From contig NZ_JARJLT010000149.1 of the NCBI RefSeq assembly GCF_029335315.1, positions 1-49,487 of the forward strand: DNA of 49,487 nt, given 5' to 3'. Source of the stretch: Pseudomonas citronellolis. GTDB taxonomy: Bacteria; Pseudomonadota; Gammaproteobacteria; Pseudomonadales; Pseudomonadaceae. The translations under genes and the position numbers were made by a program. This document shows, piece after piece, positions 14,936-21,978 of the stretch. The notes below the pieces were generated by a model. That model saw only the letters and a program-made list of their open reading frames with translations. It had not been told where the DNA came from and ran no database searches. Position 1 is the stretch's first letter; every line of letters begins with the position of its first letter.

Positions 14936-14999
14936 GGTTTAATAACTAAACCTTGGGCATAGATTAACCAGCTTAGCTTTGTGGTTCAATAGCTAAACT
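14936..14999. promoter_or_regulatory. Lysis-lysogeny control region with paired operators
   Basis: Within the 136-base gap between the divergent excisionase-like and repressor genes lie two related imperfect palindromes: GGTTTAATAACTAAACC (14936-14952, arms GGTTTA/TAAACC) and GGTTCAATAGCTAAACT (14983-14999). Their starts are 47 bases apart. A further half site, GATTAACC, lies between them. They are the natural candidates for binding of the adjacent repressor. Confidence 0.6.
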
Positions 15000-15018
15000 C
15001 AAAGCGAATTAGAACTTT

Positions 15019-15288
15019 ATGGAATCAATTCAGGATAGGGCTATAGCTTTGATTTATAAGGCAGGGTTAGACGATCTAGTCCGTGCCTCGGAAATCAACT
15101 ACAGCCGCTGGAAAAACATCAGACACAAGACAGTACGAATCAGCAGTGAAGAGCTAGACGTACTGGTACGGGTCTTTCCTCAGTACGCGCTATGGCTTGC
15201 CAGCGGCCAAACCGCACCAGAGTGCGGCCAAACAAGCCCCGAGTACGACGAAGCCAACAGAAACTTGACCAGTCAAAACGTGGGATAG
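15019..15288 (+). CDS. Phage repressor (Pf repressor C-like)
   Basis: An 89-residue helix-turn-helix protein divergent from the excisionase-like gene. Residues 15-50 contain the HTH (GLDDLVRASEINYSRWKNIR), followed by ISSEELDVLVRVFPQYALWL and the SGQTAPECGQTSPEYDEA tail that is common in small repressors of Pseudomonas filamentous phages. It should hold the lytic operon silent by binding the palindromes upstream. The start ATG at 15019 lies 19 bases after the second operator, so autoregulation is likely. Confidence 0.8.
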   Translation: MESIQDRAIALIYKAGLDDLVRASEINYSRWKNIRHKTVRISSEELDVLVRVFPQYALWLASGQTAPECGQTSPEYDEANRNLTSQNVG

Positions 15289-15346
15289 CGATCACCAAGG
15301 AAGTGAGTAGGCGCTGGTATGCCCGAAGACCGACAGGGAAAGAAAA

Positions 15347-15646
15347 TTGATCAGGACGAATAGACCAATACAAATCCATGTGAGCCCTGCAAACCTAGTA
15401 GCCTCAATCGCTCTAGGTATTTTTCTAGGCGGGCTAGCACTAGGGGCAAGCTGGCACCTCTACATGATCTGGCAACTAAAAATGCTAGAAGAGCCGATCA
15501 CCACACGAGAGGCAACGCAAACACCATCCGTCACCATGCCAACAGAAACGGCACAATGCCAAGCATGGAGATCGATTTTCAGCAACGAACGCAACCCCGC
15601 ATACAAAGAGCAATACCGAACGCGCATGCTAAAAGAATGCTCATAA
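15347..15646 (+). CDS. Small membrane protein in the lysogenic unit
   Basis: A 99-residue protein with a single hydrophobic segment (about residues 15-40, GIFLGGLALG) and a polar C-terminal domain with two Cys. It follows the repressor in the same direction, so it is likely expressed in lysogens. Prophage genes in such a position often give superinfection immunity or host benefits, but that is inference. The start is TTG 15347; a GTG about 33 bases later is also possible. No family is recognised. The AT-rich codons match the phage, not the host. Confidence 0.5.
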   Translation: MIRTNRPIQIHVSPANLVASIALGIFLGGLALGASWHLYMIWQLKMLEEPITTREATQTPSVTMPTETAQCQAWRSIFSNERNPAYKEQYRTRMLKECS

Positions 15647-15648
15647 GC

Positions 15649-15665
15649 GTCGAAAAAGTGTCGAA
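15649..15665 (+). repeat. Right arm-type integrase site candidate
   Basis: Exact copy of the 17-base sequence at 5054-5070 (GTCGAAAAAGTGTCGAA), here 93 bases inside attR. The remaining 15666-15757 holds no gene. Confidence 0.5.
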
Positions 15666-15757
15666 AACGTAACCCATCACTGGGCTACATAGACCAAAAG
15701 CAAACGCGCAAAACCCCGCAATATGCAGCGTAGGGCACTGATAACCATAGTAATTAT

Positions 15758-15789
15758 AGGGTTCGATTCCCTTCGCCCGCTCCAGAACA
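15758..15789 (+). repeat. attR, right prophage attachment core
   Basis: Exact 32-base copy of 4959-4990. Only the 3' end of tRNA-Gly is repeated; the 5' part of the tRNA is missing here, which confirms the direction of insertion. Confidence 0.92.
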
Positions 15790-15797
15790 CCCTGCCG

Positions 15798-15830
15798 AAC
15801 CCCTGAAATGCCTAGCGTTTCGGGGGTTTT
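15798..15830 (+). terminator. Original host terminator of tRNA-Gly
   Basis: AACCCCTGAAA pairs with TTTCGGGGGTT and is followed by TTTTGCGTTTT. It sits just outside attR, in the place where it would follow tRNA-Gly before the prophage inserted. Confidence 0.75.
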
Positions 15831-15919
15831 GCGTTTTCGGGGGCGGAAAAAAACGCCGTTGCGGCGATGCCTCTGTCGCGGGCCCGAGGCCGCCCCTCAT
15901 CGTCCCCTGATCAAGGGAC

Positions 15920-16150
15920 TTGCGAAGCGCGGTGTGGACTCTCCAGTCGGTTGCTTCGCGATTCCTGTCGAGCGAACCCGCGGCCCCTCTGGCCAATCTC
16001 TTCGTGGTGCCCCTGGCCGCCCAGGCATCCGCGCCCTGGGACATGGCGCTGCTCGCCAGCCGTGGCGGCCTGGGCTATACGTTCATGCTGAATGGCAAGC
16101 AGCCGGCTGGTTGGGTGAATTCACCGACTGGAATCTTCACTTCGGTTTAA
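15920..16150 (+). pseudogene. Possible gene remnant or small ORF before the glycosyltransferase
   Basis: A 76-codon frame from a TTG ends at a TAA 15 bases before the next gene. The second half reads like real protein (LANLFVVPLAAQASAPWDMA, then GGLGYTFMLNGKQPAGWV) and uses mostly G/C at third positions, but the first codons are poor and no ribosome site is visible. It could be the tail of a gene cut off when mobile DNA entered next to tRNA-Gly. No family is recognised. Confidence 0.3.
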
Positions 16151-16165
16151 AGGACAGATGCCCGC

Positions 16166-17176
16166 ATGTTGACCTTTGTCTGTTGCGTCGAATACGGCCG
16201 CCTCGAACAGCAAACGCTGCTGATGATCGAGTCGTTGAGGGCATTTGGCGGCGAGCTCGCTTCTTCCAGGTTGCTTGCGGTCAAGGGGCGGCGGGGCCCG
16301 GCGCTGATGCCATCGACGTTGCGCGCATTCGAGCGGCTGAATGTGGAGTTCGTCGAAGCGAAGGAAGGGGAGAACCCGCATCCCTGGCTCAACTATGCGA
16401 ACAAGGTGGTTGCCGTGCAGACCGCCGAACGCATGGCGCGCACGGAGACCATCGCCTGGCTGGATAGCGACATCTTCGTACTGAGCGAGCCGAGCGCGTT
16501 GTTGCTGAATGGCGAAGAGGCATTCGTCGCCAGGCGCGAATGGTTGCCGCCGGCGATGTTCAGGGGCGACGCCCACTATGAGCCGTATTGGCGCGACGTA
16601 TGCCAGGTGCTCGACACTTCATTGGATGCTTTGCCGTGGTGCGCCGCGGATGGCCGGCGCGCCGAACAACTGGCCTATTTCAATTCCGGCCTGTTCTCGT
16701 GGCGACGCGGCACCGGCTTTGCCGATGCCTATTATTCCGCCTTCTCGAAACTTCTACGGAGCAAGTTGGCGACCCCCGAAGGGCAATTCTTTACGGCGGA
16801 CCAGGTGATACTCAGTCCCATCGTCGCCCGCCTTGGCCTGAAGTGGCGCGAATTGACTCCCGATCAACACAATATGGTCTTCCAGGGTTTCATAACCGGC
16901 CCCGAGGCCGCGCCCTGCATGGATAAGTCATCTGTCGTTCATTATTCCCGATCCATGGAGCATCCGTATCGCGAGGCGTTCTTGCGCAGGCTGGGCAGCG
17001 AGCGTCCCGAGTTCGCCAACTGGCTGGCGGAGCGCCTGGCGACCCATGGCAATAGCGACGCCAAGCCCATGAGTACGAACAAGCTTTTCGCGAAAATGCT
17101 GCGCGTTGCGCGTGGCCTGCAATATCGGCTCTATGATCGATCGACGATCCGTTCGACCTCTGGAAGGGCACAGTGA
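16166..17176 (+). CDS. Putative glycosyltransferase (GT-A fold, GT8-like features)
   Basis: A 336-residue cytoplasmic protein starting MLTFVCCVEYGRLEQQ. Its GT-A hallmarks are a nucleotide-sugar fold at the N-terminus, the metal-binding motif in IAWLDSDIFVL (about residues 92-102), YFNSGLFSWRRG, and TADQVILSPIVARLGL before the acceptor part. The C-terminus is basic and may bind the membrane. ATG 16166 has AGGA upstream; an ATG eight bases earlier meets a stop after four codons. It stands apart from the main exopolysaccharide operons, on the far side of the cold-shock gene, and may still serve them. The sugar is unknown. Confidence 0.7.
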   Translation: MLTFVCCVEYGRLEQQTLLMIESLRAFGGELASSRLLAVKGRRGPALMPSTLRAFERLNVEFVEAKEGENPHPWLNYANKVVAVQTAERMARTETIAWLDSDIFVLSEPSALLLNGEEAFVARREWLPPAMFRGDAHYEPYWRDVCQVLDTSLDALPWCAADGRRAEQLAYFNSGLFSWRRGTGFADAYYSAFSKLLRSKLATPEGQFFTADQVILSPIVARLGLKWRELTPDQHNMVFQGFITGPEAAPCMDKSSVVHYSRSMEHPYREAFLRRLGSERPEFANWLAERLATHGNSDAKPMSTNKLFAKMLRVARGLQYRLYDRSTIRSTSGRAQ

Positions 17177-17474
17177 AGCCCGGCAGCGTCAGGCGCGTAT
17201 ATCTCCGGGGTGGAAATAGTCGCCAATAAAGAGTCTTTAAATTGGCGTTGGCGAAGTTTCAGGGGCGACAACGGTATATTTCTGGCGCTTATTATCGCTC
17301 GAATCGGGACTTCACATTCGCCAATTGAGTCTTATGCTGAATAACCTGCCTGCCCTGTATCGCGCCACGTCGTCAGGATCACTTGCAAGCGACCCCTTCG
17401 CGGCCATGCTTCACGTTGCATTCAGTGCCTGGCAGTTACCCAACTGCGCAATCCCTGATTCTGGAGACTCCATC
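17177..17474 (+). promoter_or_regulatory. Long leader of the cold-shock gene
   Basis: About 298 bases without a gene separate the glycosyltransferase from the cold-shock ATG. A frame open from 17325 into the cold-shock gene has no coding character. Long structured 5' leaders that change fold with temperature are typical of cspA-type mRNAs; I infer the same here but cannot place the transcription start. Confidence 0.4.
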
Positions 17475-17684
17475 ATGGCCAATCGCCAAAACGGTACCGT
17501 CAAGTGGTTCAACGCCGAGAAAGGCTTCGGCTTCATCACCCCGGAAAGCGGACCCGATGTGTTCGTGCACTTCCGCCAGATCGAAACCAGCGGCTACAAG
17601 ACCCTGGAGGAAGGCCAGAAGGTCAGCTTCATCGTGACCGCTGGCGCCAAGGGCCCGCAGGCCGAGCAGGTGCAGATCGTCTAA
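17475..17684 (+). CDS. Cold-shock protein, CspA family
   Basis: A 69-residue OB-fold RNA/DNA chaperone. Both RNA-binding motifs are present: RNP1-type KGFGFITPE (residues 15-23) and RNP2-type VFVHFRQI (29-36). Residues [11 protein letters not shown] form the first strand. The protein should melt RNA structure during cold or stress. ATG 17475 follows GGAG at about nine bases, and the longer frame from 17325 is rejected because cold-shock proteins are about 70 residues. It is a single gene with its own terminator. Confidence 0.95.
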   Translation: MANRQNGTVKWFNAEKGFGFITPESGPDVFVHFRQIETSGYKTLEEGQKVSFIVTAGAKGPQAEQVQIV

Positions 17685-17703
17685 CCCCTCTCGGGGTCGA
17701 CGC

Positions 17704-17736
17704 AAGCCCCGCAGCCCAACGGCTGCGGGGCTTTTT
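17704..17736 (+). terminator. Intrinsic terminator of the cold-shock gene
   Basis: AAGCCCCGCAGCC pairs with GGCTGCGGGGCTT around the loop CAAC, followed by TTTT. It is 20 bases past the stop. Confidence 0.92.
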
Positions 17737-17993
17737 CATGGGCGCTCGGCGGTGTTTGCCGCGCCGGCGGACGAAGCGCTGTCGCGACCTCTCCCGATCT
17801 ACCGTCGGTCGCGCATTCCCCCCTTCCATCCGAGGTTTCGGCGCGGCTTCCAGGTGTTTCACGGCTGAGATGCCTGCCTGGGAAATTTGCCGCCTCAGGT
17901 GCCATGCGGGTTGGCGAGGGGAGGGTGGCGGATTCGCCGAAATTTTGACGAAGTCGGGAAAACCTCATTGAGATTTACAATGGTGACAGGTCA

Positions 17994-18022
17994 TTGACGT
18001 AGTGGCCATGTGCTCATAATCT
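17994..18022 (+). promoter_or_regulatory. Sigma70-type promoter for the small sorting-signal protein
   Basis: TTGACG (17994-17999), a 17-base spacer and TAATCT (18017-18022) lie 67 bases before the start at 18090. The remaining 17737-17993 contains no gene I can support. Confidence 0.5.
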
Positions 18023-18089
18023 CGCCCTGCAGCAGCAAAGAATTCCTTGGTCCAACCCGATTGGATGTTCCTCGTAGTGGGAGGGGGTT

Positions 18090-18266
18090 ATGCGCTCGAC
18101 ACTTCTTATAAAGTTTGTGTTTTTGCTGATACTTCTCAGTGGGGCGGCAGGTACTGCCGGTTCCTATATCAATCAGACCAGCGTCGTACCGACTTCCACG
18201 GTTGCCTGGTTGATTGCCTCGGCGTTGATCGGCTTCGTTGCCGTCGCCAACCGGCGAAACGTCTAG
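18090..18266 (+). CDS. 58-aa exported protein with PEP-CTERM-like sorting signal
   Basis: ATG 18090 is preceded by a strong GGGAGGGGG. The peptide has an N-terminal signal (MRSTLLIKFVFLLILLSGAAG), a spacer of only about 12 residues, and a C-terminus VVPTSTVAWLIASALIGF followed by VAVANRRNV. The end has the three parts of a PEP-CTERM-type signal: a VP-containing motif, a hydrophobic helix with WL and GF, and a terminal RR cluster. Such signals are processed by exosortases, which are linked to exopolysaccharide loci. No exosortase gene lies in the window. Codon use fits the host. The gene is followed by its own hairpin at 18323-18355. Confidence 0.65.
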   Translation: MRSTLLIKFVFLLILLSGAAGTAGSYINQTSVVPTSTVAWLIASALIGFVAVANRRNV

Positions 18267-18322
18267 CCGGCTCTTCCGAGTTACGCTCTGCGCGGTCGCG
18301 CGGGTTAAAGAGATTGATTCAC

Positions 18323-18362
18323 AGTTGCCGCCGCTTGCATCGGGCGGCGGCAACTATTGTTT
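18323..18362 (+). terminator. Hairpin after the small sorting-signal gene
   Basis: AGTTGCCGCCG pairs with CGGCGGCAACT (18323-18333 with 18345-18355), followed by ATTGTTT. It probably ends the 58-codon transcript, or acts as an attenuator ahead of the export operon. Confidence 0.65.
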
Positions 18363-18456
18363 AGTCTGTGGAATATACCTGGCGGGTTTTTAATGGCTGC
18401 CAGGGGGTGTCGAAAGTGTCGCGGTTCAATGCGCAGCGGTCGATTCCGCTGGCGCC

Positions 18457-18484
18457 TTGTTTAAATCCCGACGCTGGCTATATT
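18457..18484 (+). promoter_or_regulatory. Candidate promoter of the polysaccharide export operon
   Basis: TTGTTT (18457-18462), a 16-base spacer and TATATT (18479-18484) lie about 187 bases before the Wza start. The 404 bases of 18267-18670 hold the hairpin above, this promoter and a long leader. The frame open into the export gene from 18368 is not convincing protein. Confidence 0.4.
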
Positions 18485-18670
18485 CCATTTGTCCGTTGTT
18501 CCGAGGGTGTCGCTGGCGGCATGGGTTGTGCCTGTCGCGCCCCGGTGGAATTCGGTCTCGTGGATGCTCGAGGCCTTGCGGCGGGTCGTTCATTGCCGCG
18601 GATAGGGGAGTGGTTTCGCCCCGTTTTCACGCGAAGTGCTTGGCGTGGCTACCTGGTCGGAGGGAACCCG

Positions 18671-19228
18671 ATGTTGCGTTTGCTGTTTTCCGTGTTCTGC
18701 ATGCTGGTCGTGTGGTCCGGCGCCAGCAGTGCCGATGAAAGAAACGCGCCTTACCTGCTCAGCCCCGGTGATGTGATCCTGGTTTCGGTCTGGCGTGAAG
18801 ACAGCCTGCACCAGGAGGTCAAGGTACTGCCCGACGGCAGCATCACCTTCCCCCTGGCTGGCCGGGTCGACGTCGCCGGGCTGGACGCCACGGCCGTGTC
18901 GAAGAAGATCGCGGCCAAGCTCGAGACCTACCTACCCGAGCCCAACGTCAGCGTGGTGGTCACCAGCATCGCCGGCAACCTGGTCTACGTGCAGGGCAAG
19001 GTGGCCAAGCCCGGCCCGGTGCTGATGGAAGGCCCGACCGCGGTGCTGCAGGCGCTGAGCATGTCCGGCGGGCTGGACAAGTTCGCCGACGAGGACGCGA
19101 TCAAGGTCATCCGCCGCAAGGGCGACGCCCAGCAGGTGCTGCCGGTGCGCTACCGCGACCTGATCTCCGGGCGTGACATGTCCACCAATATCCAACTCCA
19201 GGCTGGCGACACGCTGGTCGTACCCTGA
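18671..19228 (+). CDS. Polysaccharide export protein, short Wza/EpsE type
   Basis: A 185-residue periplasmic/outer-membrane protein with a signal peptide (MLRLLFSVFCMLVVWSGASS), a polysaccharide export domain (YLLSPGDVILVSVWREDSLH, VLPDGSITFPLAG) and one SLBB domain (VYVQGKVAKPGPV...LQALSMSGGL). It lacks a lipobox Cys and the extra domains and C-terminal helix of full Wza (about 380 residues), as in the short EpsE type, so it needs a separate outer-membrane pore, probably the next gene. ATG 18671 has GGAGG at ten bases. It is first in a four-gene operon with the barrel, co-polymerase and kinase. Confidence 0.9.
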   Translation: MLRLLFSVFCMLVVWSGASSADERNAPYLLSPGDVILVSVWREDSLHQEVKVLPDGSITFPLAGRVDVAGLDATAVSKKIAAKLETYLPEPNVSVVVTSIAGNLVYVQGKVAKPGPVLMEGPTAVLQALSMSGGLDKFADEDAIKVIRRKGDAQQVLPVRYRDLISGRDMSTNIQLQAGDTLVVP

Positions 19229-19230
19229 CC

Positions 19231-20385
19231 TTGCGTGGCGCAACGGGGCTCATCGTGCCTAGGCTGCGTGCGACCGGGGTGGCGACGGCGATCTGCATGC
19301 TGCCGTTTCCCGCCATGGTACAGGCGGCTGTCTGGCATTCGGCGGTGGAACTGCCGATGAAGGTCGAATACGACAGCAACCCGCTGCTCGACGCCACCCT
19401 CGACAAGTCGGTGACGCGCACCATCATCGCGCCCGATTTCACCCTGGTCGGCACCTACGGCCTGGACGAGCTGAGTTTCGGCGCCGGGGTCGAGGCCGTG
19501 CGCTCCTCCGACACCTCGGTGATTGCCAACCACGAGGACCCGAACCTGCGGCTGGGCTGGAAACGCTACAACGACAAGGGCAGTTTCGGGCTCGACGCCA
19601 GCTATGTGGAAAGTTCGACGCTCTCCACGGCAGTGCAGCAAACCGGCGTGGTCACTTCCGACGGCACGCAGAAGATGTATTCGCTGTTCGGCAACTGGAC
19701 TCGGGAACTCGACGAGAGAAACACCCTGAGCAATGAAACCGGCTACCGGCATGTCACCTACGACGTCAGCGACCTGACCGACTACGACGAGTATGTCAGC
19801 AGTTTCACCCTGGACCATGCCTGGAGTGAACGCCTCGACCTGTTCGGTCGCTTCACCGCGCGGCGTTATGAGCCGGACCAGACTTCCAATACTTCTTCGT
19901 CCGGTTTTTCCACATCCAACAGCTACGACCCGCAAGTCGGCCTGAAGTACCAGTTTTCCGAGCGCCTGCGCGCGTCGATGTACGTCGGGGTCAACAAGGA
20001 CAGCAGTGCAGACGGTGGCCCGCGCGGCGAGGGTGGCGTCACGGTCAACTACAAGGGAGAGCGCTTCGATGCGAGTCTGGATGCGAGCCGCAGTTCGGTG
20101 GCCAGTGGCGAGGGCGGTTTCAGCGAAATCGATGTGGTCCAGGGCACCTGGAGCTACGACGTCGATGAACTCAGCCGGATCGGCTTCTCGGCGTCCTGGC
20201 AGGACAGCAAGGGGCAGACGCCGAACACGCTGCGCCAGGTCGGTGCCTGGGGCACCCGCGATCTCTCGCCTTTCTGGTCGGTGCGCCTATCCTTGAGCTA
20301 CAACGAGCGCCAGCGTGAAGGCGTGCAGGATGCCGATAGCAAGGTTGTCGGGGTGAGCCTGATCTACAGGTTCTCCAACCTCTGA
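19231..20385 (+). CDS. Outer-membrane beta-barrel of exopolysaccharide export (EpsL-like)
   Basis: A 384-residue barrel protein. After a signal (ending ...MLPFPAMVQA) come many alternating amphipathic strands, such as FGLDASYVESS, RLDLFGRFTARRY and RLRASMYVGVNKD, and a final strand VVGVSLIYRFSNL. The pattern fits the EpsL-type barrels that accompany short Wza proteins and may provide the outer-membrane channel. The start is uncertain: TTG 19231 is two bases after the previous stop, while GTG 19255 gives a more normal signal peptide. Neither has a good ribosome site, so coupling to the upstream gene is likely. Confidence 0.8.
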   Translation: MRGATGLIVPRLRATGVATAICMLPFPAMVQAAVWHSAVELPMKVEYDSNPLLDATLDKSVTRTIIAPDFTLVGTYGLDELSFGAGVEAVRSSDTSVIANHEDPNLRLGWKRYNDKGSFGLDASYVESSTLSTAVQQTGVVTSDGTQKMYSLFGNWTRELDERNTLSNETGYRHVTYDVSDLTDYDEYVSSFTLDHAWSERLDLFGRFTARRYEPDQTSNTSSSGFSTSNSYDPQVGLKYQFSERLRASMYVGVNKDSSADGGPRGEGGVTVNYKGERFDASLDASRSSVASGEGGFSEIDVVQGTWSYDVDELSRIGFSASWQDSKGQTPNTLRQVGAWGTRDLSPFWSVRLSLSYNERQREGVQDADSKVVGVSLIYRFSNL

Positions 20386-20405
20386 ACTTCAGCAGTGTGG
20401 TTATT

Positions 20406-21968
20406 ATGAAATCCGAATACGAGATGTCACTTAACGACTACATTGCCATTATCAAGGACAGGGCCCTGTTGCTGGGGCTGGGCATCGTACTGATTCTGGC
20501 AGCGAGTATCGCGGTCGCCGTCGCCATCCCGCCGGTCTACCAGGCTTCCGGCACCATCCTGGTCGAGTCCCCGCAGATTTCCCCCGACCTGATCTCGGCG
20601 AACAGCGGCTTCGCCGACGACCGCATCGAAGTTATCCGCCAGCGGGTGATGTCCCGCGAGCACCTGCTGGCGATCGTCGACAAGTACCACCTGTTCGCCG
20701 GCGGCGGCTATGTGCTGAGCGAGGCCGACCGGATCGAGCAGCTGCGCAACGCCATCGAGGTTTCCCGGGTCAATTCCTATACCCCGGGCCGTGGCGAGTC
20801 GACCATCGCCTTCAAGGTGTCCTTCGACTACAAGGACCCGGCGGTCGCCCGCGACGTGGCCAATGACCTGGTCACCCTGTTCCTCGACGAGAACATCAAG
20901 CAGCGTACCGAGCGGGCCAGCGAAACCACCGAGTTCCTCAGCCAGGAAGCGGACAAGCTGCGCAGCGACCTGGAGGTGCTGGAGAACAAGCTGGCGGACT
21001 TCAAGCAGCAGCACGCCAACGCCCTGCCCGAGCACCAGGAAATGCGCATGAACATGCTCTCGCGGGCGCAGCTCGACCTGCAGGAGGTCGACCGCGACTA
21101 CAAGGCCGCGCAGGAGGAAATGCGCTACCTGGAGATGGAGCAGTCGGCGGCGCTCGCCGGGTCGCGCGCCGTGCCCCTGCCCAGCGCCGCCCCCGGCACC
21201 GAGCAACCCGAGGACCTCGCCACCCTCAAGGCCCGCTACGTCACCTTGCGCGCGCGCTACACCGAGGCCCATCCGGACGTGCGCGCGGTCAAGCGCAAGA
21301 TCGAGGCCCTGGAAGCCAGCGGCGCCAAGGGCGGCCCGGCGGCGCCGGTGAGCCTGGACGCGGCCCGGGCGGAGACCCGCGTCGCCGCGGCGCAGTCGCG
21401 GATCAAGTCGTTGCTCGAACAGAAGCGCGAGCTGGCGAGCAAGATCAGTTCCTACGAGGCGGACATCCTCGAGACGCCGCAGGTCGAGCGCGGCATGGTC
21501 ACGCTGACCCGCGACCACGACAACGCGCGCAAGAAGTACGAGGAAATCCGCACCAAGGAGATGAACGCGAAGATCTCCGAGAACCTGGAGCAGGAAAACA
21601 AGGCCGAGCGCTTTGTGCTGCTGGAGCCGCCGCTGATGCCCGAGCGGCCGATCAAACCGAACCGCAAGAAGATCGTCGCGCTCGGCGTGGTCCTCGCGCC
21701 CGCCGGCGCCGGTGGCCTGGTCATGCTGCTGGAGGCGCTGAACCAGCGCATCCGCGGGGTCAATGCCCTGGGCAGCGTACTGGGGCGGCGCGTGCTCGCC
21801 GCCATTCCCTTCATACCCACCCAGGAGGAGCTGGCGCGGCGGCGCAAATGGCGCATTTTCCTGATCGTCGGCGGCCTGGTGGCGGCTGTCCTGGCGTTGG
21901 TGCTCCTGCACATTTTCTACATGCCGCTGGACCTTCTGCTATTCAAGGTCATGGCTCGGTTCGCATAG
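20406..21968 (+). CDS. Polysaccharide co-polymerase / chain-length determinant (Wzz/GumC/EpsF type)
   Basis: A 520-residue inner-membrane protein. The N-terminal Wzz domain begins MSLNDYIAIIKDRALLLGLG with the first membrane helix (about 23-42) and the VYQASGTILVES strand. A long periplasmic coiled coil (about 180-390) is followed by a GNVR-like part (QVERGMVTLTRDHDNARKKY), PERPIKPN before the second membrane helix, a cytosolic loop and another hydrophobic segment near the end (about 488-510). It controls chain length with the kinase encoded next. It has no ATPase domain, so the Wzc function is split. ATG 20406 is chosen over GTG 20397. Confidence 0.9.
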   Translation: MKSEYEMSLNDYIAIIKDRALLLGLGIVLILAASIAVAVAIPPVYQASGTILVESPQISPDLISANSGFADDRIEVIRQRVMSREHLLAIVDKYHLFAGGGYVLSEADRIEQLRNAIEVSRVNSYTPGRGESTIAFKVSFDYKDPAVARDVANDLVTLFLDENIKQRTERASETTEFLSQEADKLRSDLEVLENKLADFKQQHANALPEHQEMRMNMLSRAQLDLQEVDRDYKAAQEEMRYLEMEQSAALAGSRAVPLPSAAPGTEQPEDLATLKARYVTLRARYTEAHPDVRAVKRKIEALEASGAKGGPAAPVSLDAARAETRVAAAQSRIKSLLEQKRELASKISSYEADILETPQVERGMVTLTRDHDNARKKYEEIRTKEMNAKISENLEQENKAERFVLLEPPLMPERPIKPNRKKIVALGVVLAPAGAGGLVMLLEALNQRIRGVNALGSVLGRRVLAAIPFIPTQEELARRRKWRIFLIVGGLVAAVLALVLLHIFYMPLDLLLFKVMARFA

Positions 21969-21978
21969 GAAAGCAGTA

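Larger units (their letters stand above)
4959..15789 (-). mobile_element. Integrated Pf-like filamentous prophage (Inoviridae) in tRNA-Gly
   Basis: About 10.8 kb bounded by identical 32-base direct repeats (4959-4990 and 15758-15789). The minus-strand order is excisionase-like, small membrane proteins, ssDNA-binding protein (V), minor coats (VII/IX), major coat (VIII), attachment (III), VI, Zot (I), secretin (IV), replication initiator (II) and integrase. This is the classic inovirus order with a tyrosine integrase added. A repressor and one accessory gene diverge on the plus strand. Every expected structural and assembly gene is present and open, so the element looks intact. Most of it is visibly lower in GC than the host, except the coat/ssDNA-binding segment. 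Confidence 0.93.

Noticed and set aside
18406..18422. GTGTCGAAAGTGTCG resembling the integrase arm repeat
   Set aside because: It matches only partly, lies outside the prophage and has no att core nearby; likely chance.
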